Position numbers and translations under genes: made by a program. A DNA stretch of 39,729 nt from DATJPR01 sp035506295. GTDB lineage: Bacteria; Bacteroidota; Ignavibacteria; UBA10030; UBA6906. Position 1 is the stretch's first letter. Each line of letters begins with the position of its first letter. A model generated the notes under the pieces. That model searched no databases. It was not told the origin of the DNA and worked only from the letters and a program-made list of their open reading frames with translations. Of this stretch, positions 16,659 through 24,635 are shown piece after piece. Location: positions 1 to 39,729 of the forward strand of contig DATJPR010000007.1 of the NCBI GenBank assembly GCA_035506295.1, in the 5' to 3' direction.

Positions 16659-17993
16659 TTACAAATAATGACGTTCCCGCGCGAACGCTTCGAGCTCTTC
16701 GCGGAATTTCGGATGGGCAATACTGATCAGGAGCTCGGTCCGCTTCTTCACGGTCATCCCGTGAAGATTCACGACGCCGAATTCCGTTGCGACATAGTGG
16801 ACATCGCCGCGCGTAGTCGTGACGCCGGCGCCCTCCCTGATCCGCGGAACGATCTTCGAGATCGTCCCGTTCTTCGCCGTGGAGGGAAGCGCGATGATGG
16901 GTTTCCCTCCTTCCGATTTCGCGGCACCGCGGATAAAATCGACCTGTCCGCCGAACCCGCTGAAGAAATTGTACCCCATGGAGTCCGCCACCACCTGCCC
17001 GGTGATGTCCACCTCGATCGCGGAATTGATGGCCACCATCTTCCTGTTGCGCGCGATCGTAAACGGATCGTTCGTGAACTGCGTCGGGCGGAACTCCAAT
17101 GCGGGATTATTGTCGATAAAGTCGAACAGGGTGTGCGTACCGAGGACAAAGGAGGTGACGATTTTTCCCGGGAGCAGTGTCTTCTGCTGACCGGTGATCA
17201 CCCCCCTTTCGACAAGAGGGATGATGCCATCCGAGATCATTTCCGTGTGGATGCCCAGGTGTTGCCGGTCGTCCAGGAACTTCACGACCGCATCGGGAAT
17301 GCGGCCGATGCCGAGCTGAAGAGTCGCCCCGTCCTCCACGAGTCCGGCGACGTGCGCCCCGATCCGCCGGTAGACTTCACGGTCTTCGGGCGATTCTTCC
17401 CCCTCCACCTGCGGAAGCTCCTTGAGGGGCTCGTTCGCCTCGACACAGTAATCGATCTTGCTGACATGAATAAAACAGTCGCCCAGCGTGCGCGGATTGT
17501 AGGGATTGACCTGGGCAATGACGATCCTGGCCACCTCGGTCGCGGCCCTCGTGCAGTCCACGCCGACGCCGAAACTGCAATACCCGTGCTCGTCCGGCGG
17601 GGACACCTGAATCAGCGCAATATCGATCGGATACCGACGGCTGTACAGAAGGTCCGGGATTTCCGAAAGGAAGATCGGGGTAAAATCGGCGCGGCCTTCG
17701 CAGACGGCTTTCCGGACGTTCTTGCCGATGAAAAACGCATTGTGCCGGAAGTGCCCTTCCATTTCCGGCCGGGCATAGGCGGCTTCTCCTACCCCGAGGA
17801 GGTGGCACACTTCGACGTTGTACAGCTCTTCGTACCGAGCAACCATGGCGTCGACGAGAACCTGAGGAACCGCACAGCCGGGATGGATGTACACCCGGTC
17901 GCCGGATTTGATGCAGGCCACGGCCTCAGCCGCGGAAACAAATTTCCAGTCGAACTTCTTCTTGACAGTTTCTGAGACCTGATTATAGAGCAT
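16659..17993 (-). CDS. Acetyl-CoA hydrolase/CoA-transferase family (Cat1/4-hydroxybutyrate CoA-transferase-like)
   Basis: This 444-residue class I CoA-transferase moves CoA between short acids such as acetate, succinate, propionate or 4-hydroxybutyrate, or hydrolyses acyl-CoA. The catalytic glutamate is in 'LGIHTEMISDGI', and the CoA-site stretch is 'FFSGFGGQVDFIRGA'; 'LQLGIGRIPDAV' also fits. The start is ATG at 17993 with AGGA, 16 bp after the methionine gamma-lyase-like gene. Beside a 2-oxoacid oxidoreductase it could release free acid from the acyl-CoA product or pass CoA to succinate. The donor-acceptor pair is not determined by sequence. Confidence 0.92.
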   Translation of the reverse strand: MLYNQVSETVKKKFDWKFVSAAEAVACIKSGDRVYIHPGCAVPQVLVDAMVARYEELYNVEVCHLLGVGEAAYARPEMEGHFRHNAFFIGKNVRKAVCEGRADFTPIFLSEIPDLLYSRRYPIDIALIQVSPPDEHGYCSFGVGVDCTRAATEVARIVIAQVNPYNPRTLGDCFIHVSKIDYCVEANEPLKELPQVEGEESPEDREVYRRIGAHVAGLVEDGATLQLGIGRIPDAVVKFLDDRQHLGIHTEMISDGIIPLVERGVITGQQKTLLPGKIVTSFVLGTHTLFDFIDNNPALEFRPTQFTNDPFTIARNRKMVAINSAIEVDITGQVVADSMGYNFFSGFGGQVDFIRGAAKSEGGKPIIALPSTAKNGTISKIVPRIREGAGVTTTRGDVHYVATEFGVVNLHGMTVKKRTELLISIAHPKFREELEAFARERHYL

Positions 17994-18009
17994 ACGATCC
18001 TGTATGAAT

Positions 18010-19338
18010 TCAGTGGATGTTCTTGAATGCCGCCTGGAGATCCTGGATGACGTCATCGGGTCGTTCCAAACCGATCGAGAGCCGGATGCCCCCCGGATCA
18101 AGGCCCTTTGCGGCCTGCTCCTCGGCAGGGATGGCGGAGTGCGTCATGGAGCCCGGGTGTTCGATCAAGGTCCGGATGTTCCCCAGGCTTACGGCGAGGG
18201 TGATGCAATACGAGTTCCTGGCAATCGAATTGATGAAGCTCTCGGCGCGTTTCAACGACTCCTGCGGGTTCGAGCCCCGCAAGATGAAGTAGATCATGCA
18301 CCCCGGCGAGAACTTCCCGTCGAAATCCACCATCTGCCGCAGGGCGAGTTCACGTTGGGGAAAGTCGGGAAGCCCCGGGTACCGAACCGTCTTGACCTCC
18401 GGGCAGGTCGTAAGAAACTCGGCGACCGTCTGCGCGCTCTGCTGCATCTGGCGCATTCGCACCGGCAGCGAAGGGAGACCCTGCACAAGAACGGGCCAGG
18501 CGCTTTTTGCAGACAGGACCCCGCCGAAATCCTTCCGGTACAACATGAGCATGTCCTTGCTCCACCTCGGCCCGATCACCACGCCGCCGATATCGGTGCC
18601 GAATCCACCGATCGCCTTCGTCAGCGAGTGGACGACGAAATCGATCCCGTGCGACAGCGGTCGCTGGCAGAACGGGGAAGCGAATGTGCTGTCCACCACG
18701 GTGTAGAGCCGCTCCTCTTTGCTGCGCGTCCGGTTGATTTCCGCCGTCATTGCGGCGACCGCCGAGAGATCGATGAGACGCAACGTCGGGTTCACCGGCG
18801 ATTCCATGTAGAGGACCCGTGTCCTCGGTGTGATCACCGCCTTCACCTCGTCAAGGTCGCCGAACTCGACAAACGTCGTGGCAATCTTCATCCGCGGGTA
18901 CCAGTTCGTCAGGAGCGAATACGTGCAGCCATACAGCATTTTGTCAGCGACGATCTCACTGCCCGTGCCGGTCAGGATTCCCAGGACGCCGGAGATGGCT
19001 GCCATGCCGCTCGCGAAGGAAACGGCTATCTCCCCTCCTTCCGCGTCGGCAAGATTCTCTTCGAGCATGTCTTTGTTCGGTTCGCCCAGCCGGTCATAAA
19101 TGTAGATCGGGGCGCGGCTCGTCACCTGCACTTCGGCGCTCGAGTGGGCGAATTCCATAAAACCCTGCGCCCCGCGTTGCGCCGTGTCGAGACGGTAGGT
19201 TGCGGAGGAGGAGATCGGCGGAAGAAGGTGATGGCTATAATCCCAGCGGGGATCGTCCATCTTCCCGTAGATCAATCGCGTTTCGGCGGAGTATCGGCCT
19301 TCGGCATCCTGCTGTTTGTGTTCCGATTCGCTCCCCAT
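18010..19338 (-). CDS. Cys/Met metabolism PLP enzyme, probably methionine gamma-lyase
   Basis: This 442-residue fold-type I PLP enzyme has the Schiff-base lysine K241 in 'VHSLTKAIGG' and D216 in 'VVDSTFASP', which contacts the pyridine nitrogen. C138 in 'MLYGCTYSLL' matches the active-site cysteine characteristic of methionine gamma-lyases, so elimination of methionine to methanethiol, ammonia and 2-oxobutyrate is the best guess. Cystathionine gamma-lyase or synthase and O-acetylhomoserine sulfhydrylase are related alternatives. The protein is about 40 residues longer than usual, partly from the N-terminus. GGGAG precedes the ATG. It lies between the Acg-like gene and the CoA-transferase, so its 2-oxobutyrate could feed the nearby 2-oxoacid oxidoreductase. 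Confidence 0.86.
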   Translation of the reverse strand: MGSESEHKQQDAEGRYSAETRLIYGKMDDPRWDYSHHLLPPISSSATYRLDTAQRGAQGFMEFAHSSAEVQVTSRAPIYIYDRLGEPNKDMLEENLADAEGGEIAVSFASGMAAISGVLGILTGTGSEIVADKMLYGCTYSLLTNWYPRMKIATTFVEFGDLDEVKAVITPRTRVLYMESPVNPTLRLIDLSAVAAMTAEINRTRSKEERLYTVVDSTFASPFCQRPLSHGIDFVVHSLTKAIGGFGTDIGGVVIGPRWSKDMLMLYRKDFGGVLSAKSAWPVLVQGLPSLPVRMRQMQQSAQTVAEFLTTCPEVKTVRYPGLPDFPQRELALRQMVDFDGKFSPGCMIYFILRGSNPQESLKRAESFINSIARNSYCITLAVSLGNIRTLIEHPGSMTHSAIPAEEQAAKGLDPGGIRLSIGLERPDDVIQDLQAAFKNIH

Positions 19339-19357
19339 GGAAATCTCCCGGATATAA

Positions 19358-20455
19358 TCACATCATGACGTCTTCAATCGGACGCCGGGGTGTCGGCGCC
19401 GTCGGGGTCAGACAATACCCGACTCGGAGGATCAATTGCGGCCATTGCTGGCATCCGAGCACGGAACGCAACTGTGCGCGCAGCTCCGGTACCTGCACCG
19501 GCATATTGAAATAGCTGTACTGCAGTCCTTCGCGGACGATGGTGAGGCAGAGTCGCTGGTGCACCTCGCCGGTTTGCAGCCAGTACTGTGTCGCATCCTC
19601 GCCGGCGATCACAATCAGCCCGGGTGCTTCCACGCAAAGATTGCGGTCGCGCGCGGCGCGCAGCCGTCCCTGGTCGATGGTTTTCGCGGCGTAGGAACCG
19701 AGCGACGCGATGGAGCCCGTCCAACCGTACGAGCCCGCCGGGATGCCGTCCCACCGGGCTGTGGCATCTCCTGCAATCCACTCGGCGACATCCTTCCGGT
19801 ATTCCGCATTCGACCACTGCTGCACGGAGGCGTCCACGACCATTTCGCCGATCTTCTCGTTCATCGCGCCGTCGGTGGAGATCACCAGGGTGGCGTTCGT
19901 CCCCTCCGTGCAGAGCGATAGGCGGTGCAGAACCGACGTGGCAACACGGGAAAGGAGAAAAGGATTGCGATTGGTGTGCCGTTCGACGATGCAGGGGAAC
20001 AGCAGCTCGTAGACCGGGTCGGGGCGAAGCCGCGTGTCGATGTGCCCGAGGCGAACGGCCGCCAGGGGGAGTTCGCTGTCCCCGCTGAGGTTGTACTCCA
20101 CGGAACATGGCATATGAAAATGCGACGCCGCTGCGCGCAGGTTGAAAACGGCGCCTCCGACGCTCATGAGCAATTCCCTGTTCCCCGGATCGACGACGGG
20201 CATCCGGCGACGGTAGTCACCGAAGACCTCGATCCCCTCTTCCGTGATGTTGAATCGCCAGGGTTGCGTATTGTGGGTCGACGGGGCAAGAACGGCATAT
20301 CGCAGCAGGAAGAACATTTGTTCCCGCCGCGTTCCCGTCGTCGGGAACTCCGTCTCGCTCACCTGGAAGGCCGCCACGCCGGACTGCATTCTTTCCTGAT
20401 CGCCGGCAGGCGGGCCGTCCACGTGCATCTCCATGCCGTCGAAACTGACTTTCAT
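19358..20455 (-). CDS. Acg-like nitroreductase-fold flavoprotein
   Basis: This 365-residue protein resembles the Acg family, which has two nitroreductase-fold domains in one chain. The signature is 'LRYAVLAPSTHNTQPWRF' near residue 50, followed by 'DYRRRMPVVDPGNRELLMSVGGAVFNL'. Family members bind FMN, but several lack demonstrated reductase activity and may store flavin. Its start overlaps the ferredoxin stop by 4 bp (ATGA), which couples the two and suggests that the ferredoxin may reduce it. The substrate is unknown. Confidence 0.82.
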   Translation of the reverse strand: MKVSFDGMEMHVDGPPAGDQERMQSGVAAFQVSETEFPTTGTRREQMFFLLRYAVLAPSTHNTQPWRFNITEEGIEVFGDYRRRMPVVDPGNRELLMSVGGAVFNLRAAASHFHMPCSVEYNLSGDSELPLAAVRLGHIDTRLRPDPVYELLFPCIVERHTNRNPFLLSRVATSVLHRLSLCTEGTNATLVISTDGAMNEKIGEMVVDASVQQWSNAEYRKDVAEWIAGDATARWDGIPAGSYGWTGSIASLGSYAAKTIDQGRLRAARDRNLCVEAPGLIVIAGEDATQYWLQTGEVHQRLCLTIVREGLQYSYFNMPVQVPELRAQLRSVLGCQQWPQLILRVGYCLTPTAPTPRRPIEDVMM

Positions 20456-20721
20456 AGGACCTCTCCTTTGACAGTGACGCCGGAGCGCCGGTCGACCTGT
20501 ATCGCGTCAAGCGGACAATCGTCCGACGCCTCCCGCACCAGTTCATCTTCCGACTCGCTGCGCGGTTGACAGCAGACGAAGTACTGGTTGGTCGACTTTT
20601 CGTAATCGAAATTCTCCGGCGCGATCGATGCGCAGTATGCGCAGCCGTCGCAGCTGTCCGTCGTATAGAACCTGCCCGGCACGTTTCTCGGCAGCCTCCG
20701 GGCCGCTCGCCTGTCCGTCAT
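20452..20721 (-). CDS. Small [4Fe-4S] ferredoxin
   Basis: This 89-residue ferredoxin has one cluster motif, 'CDGCAYC' with a distant fourth cysteine in 'DDCPLDAI' (C-x2-C-x2-C...C-P), and an extra 'VCC' pair between. The protein looks like the single-cluster D-type ferredoxins. Its ATG overlaps the CcmF stop by 4 bp and its stop overlaps the flavoprotein start by 4 bp, so all three are translationally coupled. The frame extends 24 codons further upstream into ccmF; I rejected that. Confidence 0.9.
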   Translation of the reverse strand: MTDRRAARRLPRNVPGRFYTTDSCDGCAYCASIAPENFDYEKSTNQYFVCCQPRSESEDELVREASDDCPLDAIQVDRRSGVTVKGEVL

Positions 20722-22940
20722 CGCGGGATCTCCTTCGTGCGCTTCACCATCGCCAGGGCAAAACCGGAGAACATCACGACGGTGCCCAGCCACAACAGCA
20801 GAATATAGGGTTTGGTACTTGCTTCGACCACGAGCACGCCCGTCGAGGACGGGGCTCCACCGGCCACGACGAGCCTGATCGCAGAAGACCCGCCGTCTCC
20901 GATGTCCATCCCGGCAAGCTGCACGTCGGCCTGGAGAAGCGACGAATGCTCCTTCGAGTATTCCGGGCTTCTTCCCTGCCGCACGACCGCCGTCGGCGTG
21001 AGGGTTTCGTGATCGGTCCCGCGATCGACGGAAAGGACGGCGCCGACTGTGACGCCGCCATCCGCCGTATGTCCCATCGCGGTATGTCCGTCCTGCATGC
21101 GGAACTCCACGAACCGGATCGCCACATTCCCCGCAGCCACGCTTTGTCCCCGCATGATGGTGTACGACTGCGAAGGATCTTCCGCTGCTTCATACGAAAG
21201 AGGAGAGAGATAAAAATCTTCAGTAATGAACGAAGCGATGTCGGGATTCTTCATCACCCCTTCCTGGCCCGCGTCAAACATGACCGGCTCCAGGGTGACA
21301 CGGCGCTGCCCGCCATCCACCCGCACCGTAAAGGCCGTCTTCCCGTCCGGCCGCGTACGATCCCCCAGGTACGTTAACGTCCGGCCGAGCGCGTGCTGGG
21401 GAACTCCGACGGGAAGTGCGACACGCTCGGAGACCGCGTAGCGCCCGGTTGTTACAACCCCCACGAGAAACAGCGCGAGGCCGCAATGCGCGATCTTGCC
21501 CCCGAGAAAGCGCCAGTTGCCTTTCGCGATGCCGATCCCGATCTCCACGTTGACGGAGAATGCGAACGCAGCGGCTATGCACAGCACGAGAAACCGGGCT
21601 TCGCGCACGCCGGCAAGGTAGAACCCGATACCGGCAAGAATGCTGATCGACAACGACCGGAGCGACCGCCGGACGAGATCCATCCCTTCCTGGTATTGCC
21701 ACTGCACCAGCAGCGAGAGTCCCACCAGAAGCACCATGACGATCGCGAGAGGAAGATTGGAGGAATCATAGAATGCCGGCTCAACGCGGGTCGTGGAAAA
21801 AATCGGAAGACTGGTGCCGAACAGAACGACTGCCGCGGAAAGCACCAGGACGATTGCTCCGTAGCCAAGCGCCGATTCGCGGCTGAACACGGAGGAGGAC
21901 GACTCTTCCGGCCGAAACGCTTTCCATCGCAGGGCCAGGGTAACGATGCTCGCGAACGCGATGATCCCGAGAATGCCGAGAAGCATCCAGTAGGTCACAG
22001 CGCCGGGATTGGTGAAGGCATGCACCGAAGCGTCCCCGAGGATTCCGCTTCGCGTCAGGAACGTGCTGTAGACCACAAGCAGAAACGTCACCAGCGCCAG
22101 ACCGAAATTCGTCCTCACGTACCTGCCGGTCCGCTGCTGGGCGATCACGGTGTGCACGAGGGCGACACTGGTCAGCCAGGGGACAAGAGACGAGTTCTCC
22201 ACCGGGTCCCATCCCCAATATCCTCCCCATCCGAGAACGCCGTACGCCCAGTAGGCGCCGAGCATGATACCCAGACCGAGGACCAGCGCTGCCGAGAGGA
22301 TGAAGGGAAGTCCACGGACGAGCAGGGCTTTGGGATCGCCTTTGATGAGACCTGCGAGAGCGAGACTGAATGGAGCCGCAGTCGCCGCGAAGCCGAGGAA
22401 GAGCACGGGGGGATGGATAACCATCCAGAAATTCTGCAAAAGAGGATTCAAGCCTCTTCCATCGACAGGCACCGCTCCGGCAATTGCCTCCGGGAACATT
22501 TCCCAGAGTGTCCGGAACGGAGACTTGACGACGATGAGCAGAAGAAGGAGCGATTGCACCGTCAAGAAGACGGTCAGGGCCGCAGGGCGAAGACTCGAGT
22601 CACGAAGCGACCGCGAGAAGACAAGCGCAAGAATGCTCGAGCATAGAGCCCAGAAGAGGAAGCTGCCTTCCTGACCCGCGTAGAAGGACGAGACGAGATA
22701 CAACGGGGACAGAGATCGATCGCTGTAGCTGAAGACGTAGCCATTGGAAAAATCGTGGGAGATCAGCTGGAACAACAGGACTGCCGAAGCCAGGAGGACG
22801 AAGAGAGCGGCTGCACCTGTGGAGATCGCCGGTCTGAAAGACCGCAGCCGGCTGGCGGTCGATTCTCCCCAAAAACCAATCGCGGAGATCGTGCTTGCAG
22901 CAAAAGCGAGGACGATCATCCAATGTCCAAGAACGGTCAT
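20718..22940 (-). CDS. ccmF: Cytochrome c heme lyase subunit CcmF/NrfE
   Basis: CcmF is the polytopic inner-membrane component of system I cytochrome c maturation that joins heme to apocytochrome CxxCH cysteines. This 740-residue version has about 13-15 hydrophobic segments, the WWD heme-handling motif 'GWGGYWGWDPVENSSLVPWL' near residue 238-256, and conserved 'LQNFWMVIHPPVLFLG' near 168-183. A long periplasmic section with several His residues precedes a last membrane segment. GGAGG lies just before the ATG at 22940; an overlapping GTG one codon earlier is too close to it. No other ccm genes are in the window. The site of this gene beside a 49-motif cytochrome cluster fits its role. Confidence 0.93.
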   Translation of the reverse strand: MTVLGHWMIVLAFAASTISAIGFWGESTASRLRSFRPAISTGAAALFVLLASAVLLFQLISHDFSNGYVFSYSDRSLSPLYLVSSFYAGQEGSFLFWALCSSILALVFSRSLRDSSLRPAALTVFLTVQSLLLLLIVVKSPFRTLWEMFPEAIAGAVPVDGRGLNPLLQNFWMVIHPPVLFLGFAATAAPFSLALAGLIKGDPKALLVRGLPFILSAALVLGLGIMLGAYWAYGVLGWGGYWGWDPVENSSLVPWLTSVALVHTVIAQQRTGRYVRTNFGLALVTFLLVVYSTFLTRSGILGDASVHAFTNPGAVTYWMLLGILGIIAFASIVTLALRWKAFRPEESSSSVFSRESALGYGAIVLVLSAAVVLFGTSLPIFSTTRVEPAFYDSSNLPLAIVMVLLVGLSLLVQWQYQEGMDLVRRSLRSLSISILAGIGFYLAGVREARFLVLCIAAAFAFSVNVEIGIGIAKGNWRFLGGKIAHCGLALFLVGVVTTGRYAVSERVALPVGVPQHALGRTLTYLGDRTRPDGKTAFTVRVDGGQRRVTLEPVMFDAGQEGVMKNPDIASFITEDFYLSPLSYEAAEDPSQSYTIMRGQSVAAGNVAIRFVEFRMQDGHTAMGHTADGGVTVGAVLSVDRGTDHETLTPTAVVRQGRSPEYSKEHSSLLQADVQLAGMDIGDGGSSAIRLVVAGGAPSSTGVLVVEASTKPYILLLWLGTVVMFSGFALAMVKRTKEIPR

Positions 22941-22941
22941 C

Positions 22942-22977
22942 ACACCTCCGGCTGAATTGAAGCCGCTGGGGAGGTGT
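22942..22977 (-). promoter_or_regulatory. Inverted repeat covering the ccmF ribosome-binding site
   Basis: On the minus strand ACACCTCC (22977-22970) is complementary to GGAGGTGT (22949-22942), which contains the ccmF Shine-Dalgarno. An inner GGCT/AGCC pair extends the hairpin around a 7-base loop. A transcript entering from upstream would mask the ribosome site. A transcript starting at the sigma-54-like promoter (expected start near 22965) would lack the masking arm. The structure is seen in sequence; the regulatory effect is inference. Confidence 0.55.
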
Positions 22978-22991
22978 CAAGATGTGTGCCA
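22977..22991 (-). promoter_or_regulatory. Sigma-54-like promoter upstream of ccmF
   Basis: The minus strand reads TGGCAC-ACATC-TTGA, with GG and the downstream G at the 10-base spacing of sigma-54 promoters. The -12 element is TTGA instead of TTGC. Expected transcription start is near 22965, about 25 bases before the ccmF ATG. Two more sites with the same form occur at 31589-31603 and 32350-32364. Confidence 0.55.
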
Positions 22992-23026
22992 TCAAGAGTA
23001 GTTTCCCGGTTGAGTTTAAATCGAAT

Positions 23027-23042
23027 AGGGGGCAATTCCCCT
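23027..23042. promoter_or_regulatory. Dyad upstream of the ccmF promoter
   Basis: AGGGG-GCAATT-CCCCT lies about 70 bases upstream of the predicted ccmF transcription start. It could be an activator site for a sigma-54 enhancer-binding protein, but it differs in sequence from the dyads near the other two candidate promoters, so this is tentative. Confidence 0.25.
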
Positions 23043-23136
23043 GAATTCGGCCATGAGAAGGGAAAATGGGTTCCAATCCCTGAGAATGAGTTCGCACTAT
23101 TTCGAAAGGGTTGATGACCCGGCGTGCCGGGGCAAG

Positions 23137-23181
23137 AAAAAACCCCTCGTGATCCCGGCGCGGGCCGTTATCACGAGGGGT
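23137..23181 (-). terminator. Intrinsic terminator of the cytochrome operon
   Basis: On the minus strand the 12-base arm ACCCCTCGTGAT (23181-23170) pairs perfectly with ATCACGAGGGGT (23153-23142) around a GC-rich 16-base loop and is followed by six T residues (23142-23137). It begins 27 bases after the stop codon of the multiheme lipoprotein gene. It is the clearest terminator in the window and separates the cytochrome operon from ccmF. Confidence 0.92.
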
Positions 23182-23207
23182 GCGGGGGAACGCACGCGCG
23201 ACCCGGG

Positions 23208-24596
23208 CTATTTCATGGGGAGCTGCTGTCCGTAGACGTCGATCAACCCGTTCATGTGCTTGGTCCTGTCAATGATGTTCCCGCTTGCATTGATGACGCC
23301 CGAGTGGCAGGCATAGCACTGGGTGATCGGATAAGACGCGTGCCCTTGCGGCGGAAGGCCATGACACGTGCCGCATGCCGCTTCGGCGTCTCCGCCGTTC
23401 CACTTCGGCGATGCAAAGGAACCAACCATCACCGAATCGGTGAAGAAGCTCTGATCAAAAGTGGAAGTGGCGCGTTGCAGCCTCCATGCACCGTGACAGT
23501 ACGTGCCGGAGCATCGTTGGGTCGAGGGGTCATATGCCGGCGTGGGCGTCAGCCCATCGCTCGGTGTGAAGGCGCGGGCCACGGTGATCACGACCGGCGC
23601 AGGTCCCTGGTTCGTCAGGTGACCGGGAGAAGAGATCGACGGAGGAACGGTGTGGCATCCGCTGCACGGTACTTTGAAGGAGATGTTGGGACCTGTCCCC
23701 CGGAGATGGAGCTGGTGTGCACCGACGCCGCGCACGGTCGTGCTGGAATCGCCGCTGATGGTCGTCGGTGGAGCCCATGAGGCGGTGTCGCTTGCCGCGG
23801 CACGGAAGTCGCCGTGGCAGGTGTTACAGGCCTCCGGCGATTTGGCGACGCCCGTCGCGGTCGCATGGCACTGACCACCCGAGCAGGAGATACTGCTCGT
23901 TCCCCCCGCGTAGTCCGTCCCGTGGCACGCCTGGCATTGTTGAATGGGGTACCCGTTCGCCTGGAAGTATGCCACATGGTTCCCCGACGGCTGCGAGAAC
24001 TTGACCGAATGCGGATACGCATCGTGGCAGGAGAAGCACGCCACGTTCACAGCGCCTCCGGAATAATTGATCCCATGACACTGCTGGCACTCGGTGCTGT
24101 TGAATCCCATCGCCTGAAGATACGCCATGTGTCCGCCGGCCGAGGAGGCGAACCGGATCTCATGCGGAAACGAATTATGACACGAATAGCAGGACACGTT
24201 GACATTGCCGCCCGAATAAGCGTTGCCGTGGCAAAGTTTGCACTCCGTCGAGACGTAGTGTGCGGCCTTGAGGTAGATGCCGTGGCCGTTCGGCGCGGGG
24301 CCGAATTTCACGTCGTGCGGGGACGACGGATGGCAGGTGTAGCACGAAACGCCGCTGCTTCCTCCGCCATAGTTGCCGCCATGACACGACTTGCACGATG
24401 TCGCGTCCCAATTCACCTTTTGCAGCGCATCGCCGTGGGTCGCTCCATGGCCTGTGGTGTCGTTCCACCCCGTGGGATGAACAAGCGACCCGGGGGTGAC
24501 CGGATTCGGGCCGGGGGTGTTGAGTTCGGAACAGCCGTACAACACGAACACCCCGGCGAGGGAAAGAACCGCGAGCACTGTACCCTGGATTCTCAT
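23208..24596 (-). CDS. Multiheme c-type cytochrome lipoprotein (CxxCH plus CxxxxCH motifs)
   Basis: This 462-residue protein has a lipoprotein signal peptide ending in 'VLYGC' (cysteine 22). It has 11 CxxCH motifs and two C-x4-CH motifs ('CSGGQCH', 'CSGTYCH'), the mixed pattern seen in Geobacter-type cytochromes. The first half consists of four imperfect repeats of about 50 residues, each with a 'CxxCHG..Y.GG..V.C..CH..PH.(V/I)(K/R)F' layout. The protein probably sits on the outer membrane, on its inner or outer face, and may hand electrons to extracellular acceptors with the neighbouring barrel protein. It is the last gene of the operon and is followed by a terminator. Confidence 0.9.
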   Translation of the reverse strand: MRIQGTVLAVLSLAGVFVLYGCSELNTPGPNPVTPGSLVHPTGWNDTTGHGATHGDALQKVNWDATSCKSCHGGNYGGGSSGVSCYTCHPSSPHDVKFGPAPNGHGIYLKAAHYVSTECKLCHGNAYSGGNVNVSCYSCHNSFPHEIRFASSAGGHMAYLQAMGFNSTECQQCHGINYSGGAVNVACFSCHDAYPHSVKFSQPSGNHVAYFQANGYPIQQCQACHGTDYAGGTSSISCSGGQCHATATGVAKSPEACNTCHGDFRAAASDTASWAPPTTISGDSSTTVRGVGAHQLHLRGTGPNISFKVPCSGCHTVPPSISSPGHLTNQGPAPVVITVARAFTPSDGLTPTPAYDPSTQRCSGTYCHGAWRLQRATSTFDQSFFTDSVMVGSFASPKWNGGDAEAACGTCHGLPPQGHASYPITQCYACHSGVINASGNIIDRTKHMNGLIDVYGQQLPMK

Positions 24597-24635
24597 GACG
24601 AAGACTCTTGGCGTATGAAGAAAGATAGTCGTTGG

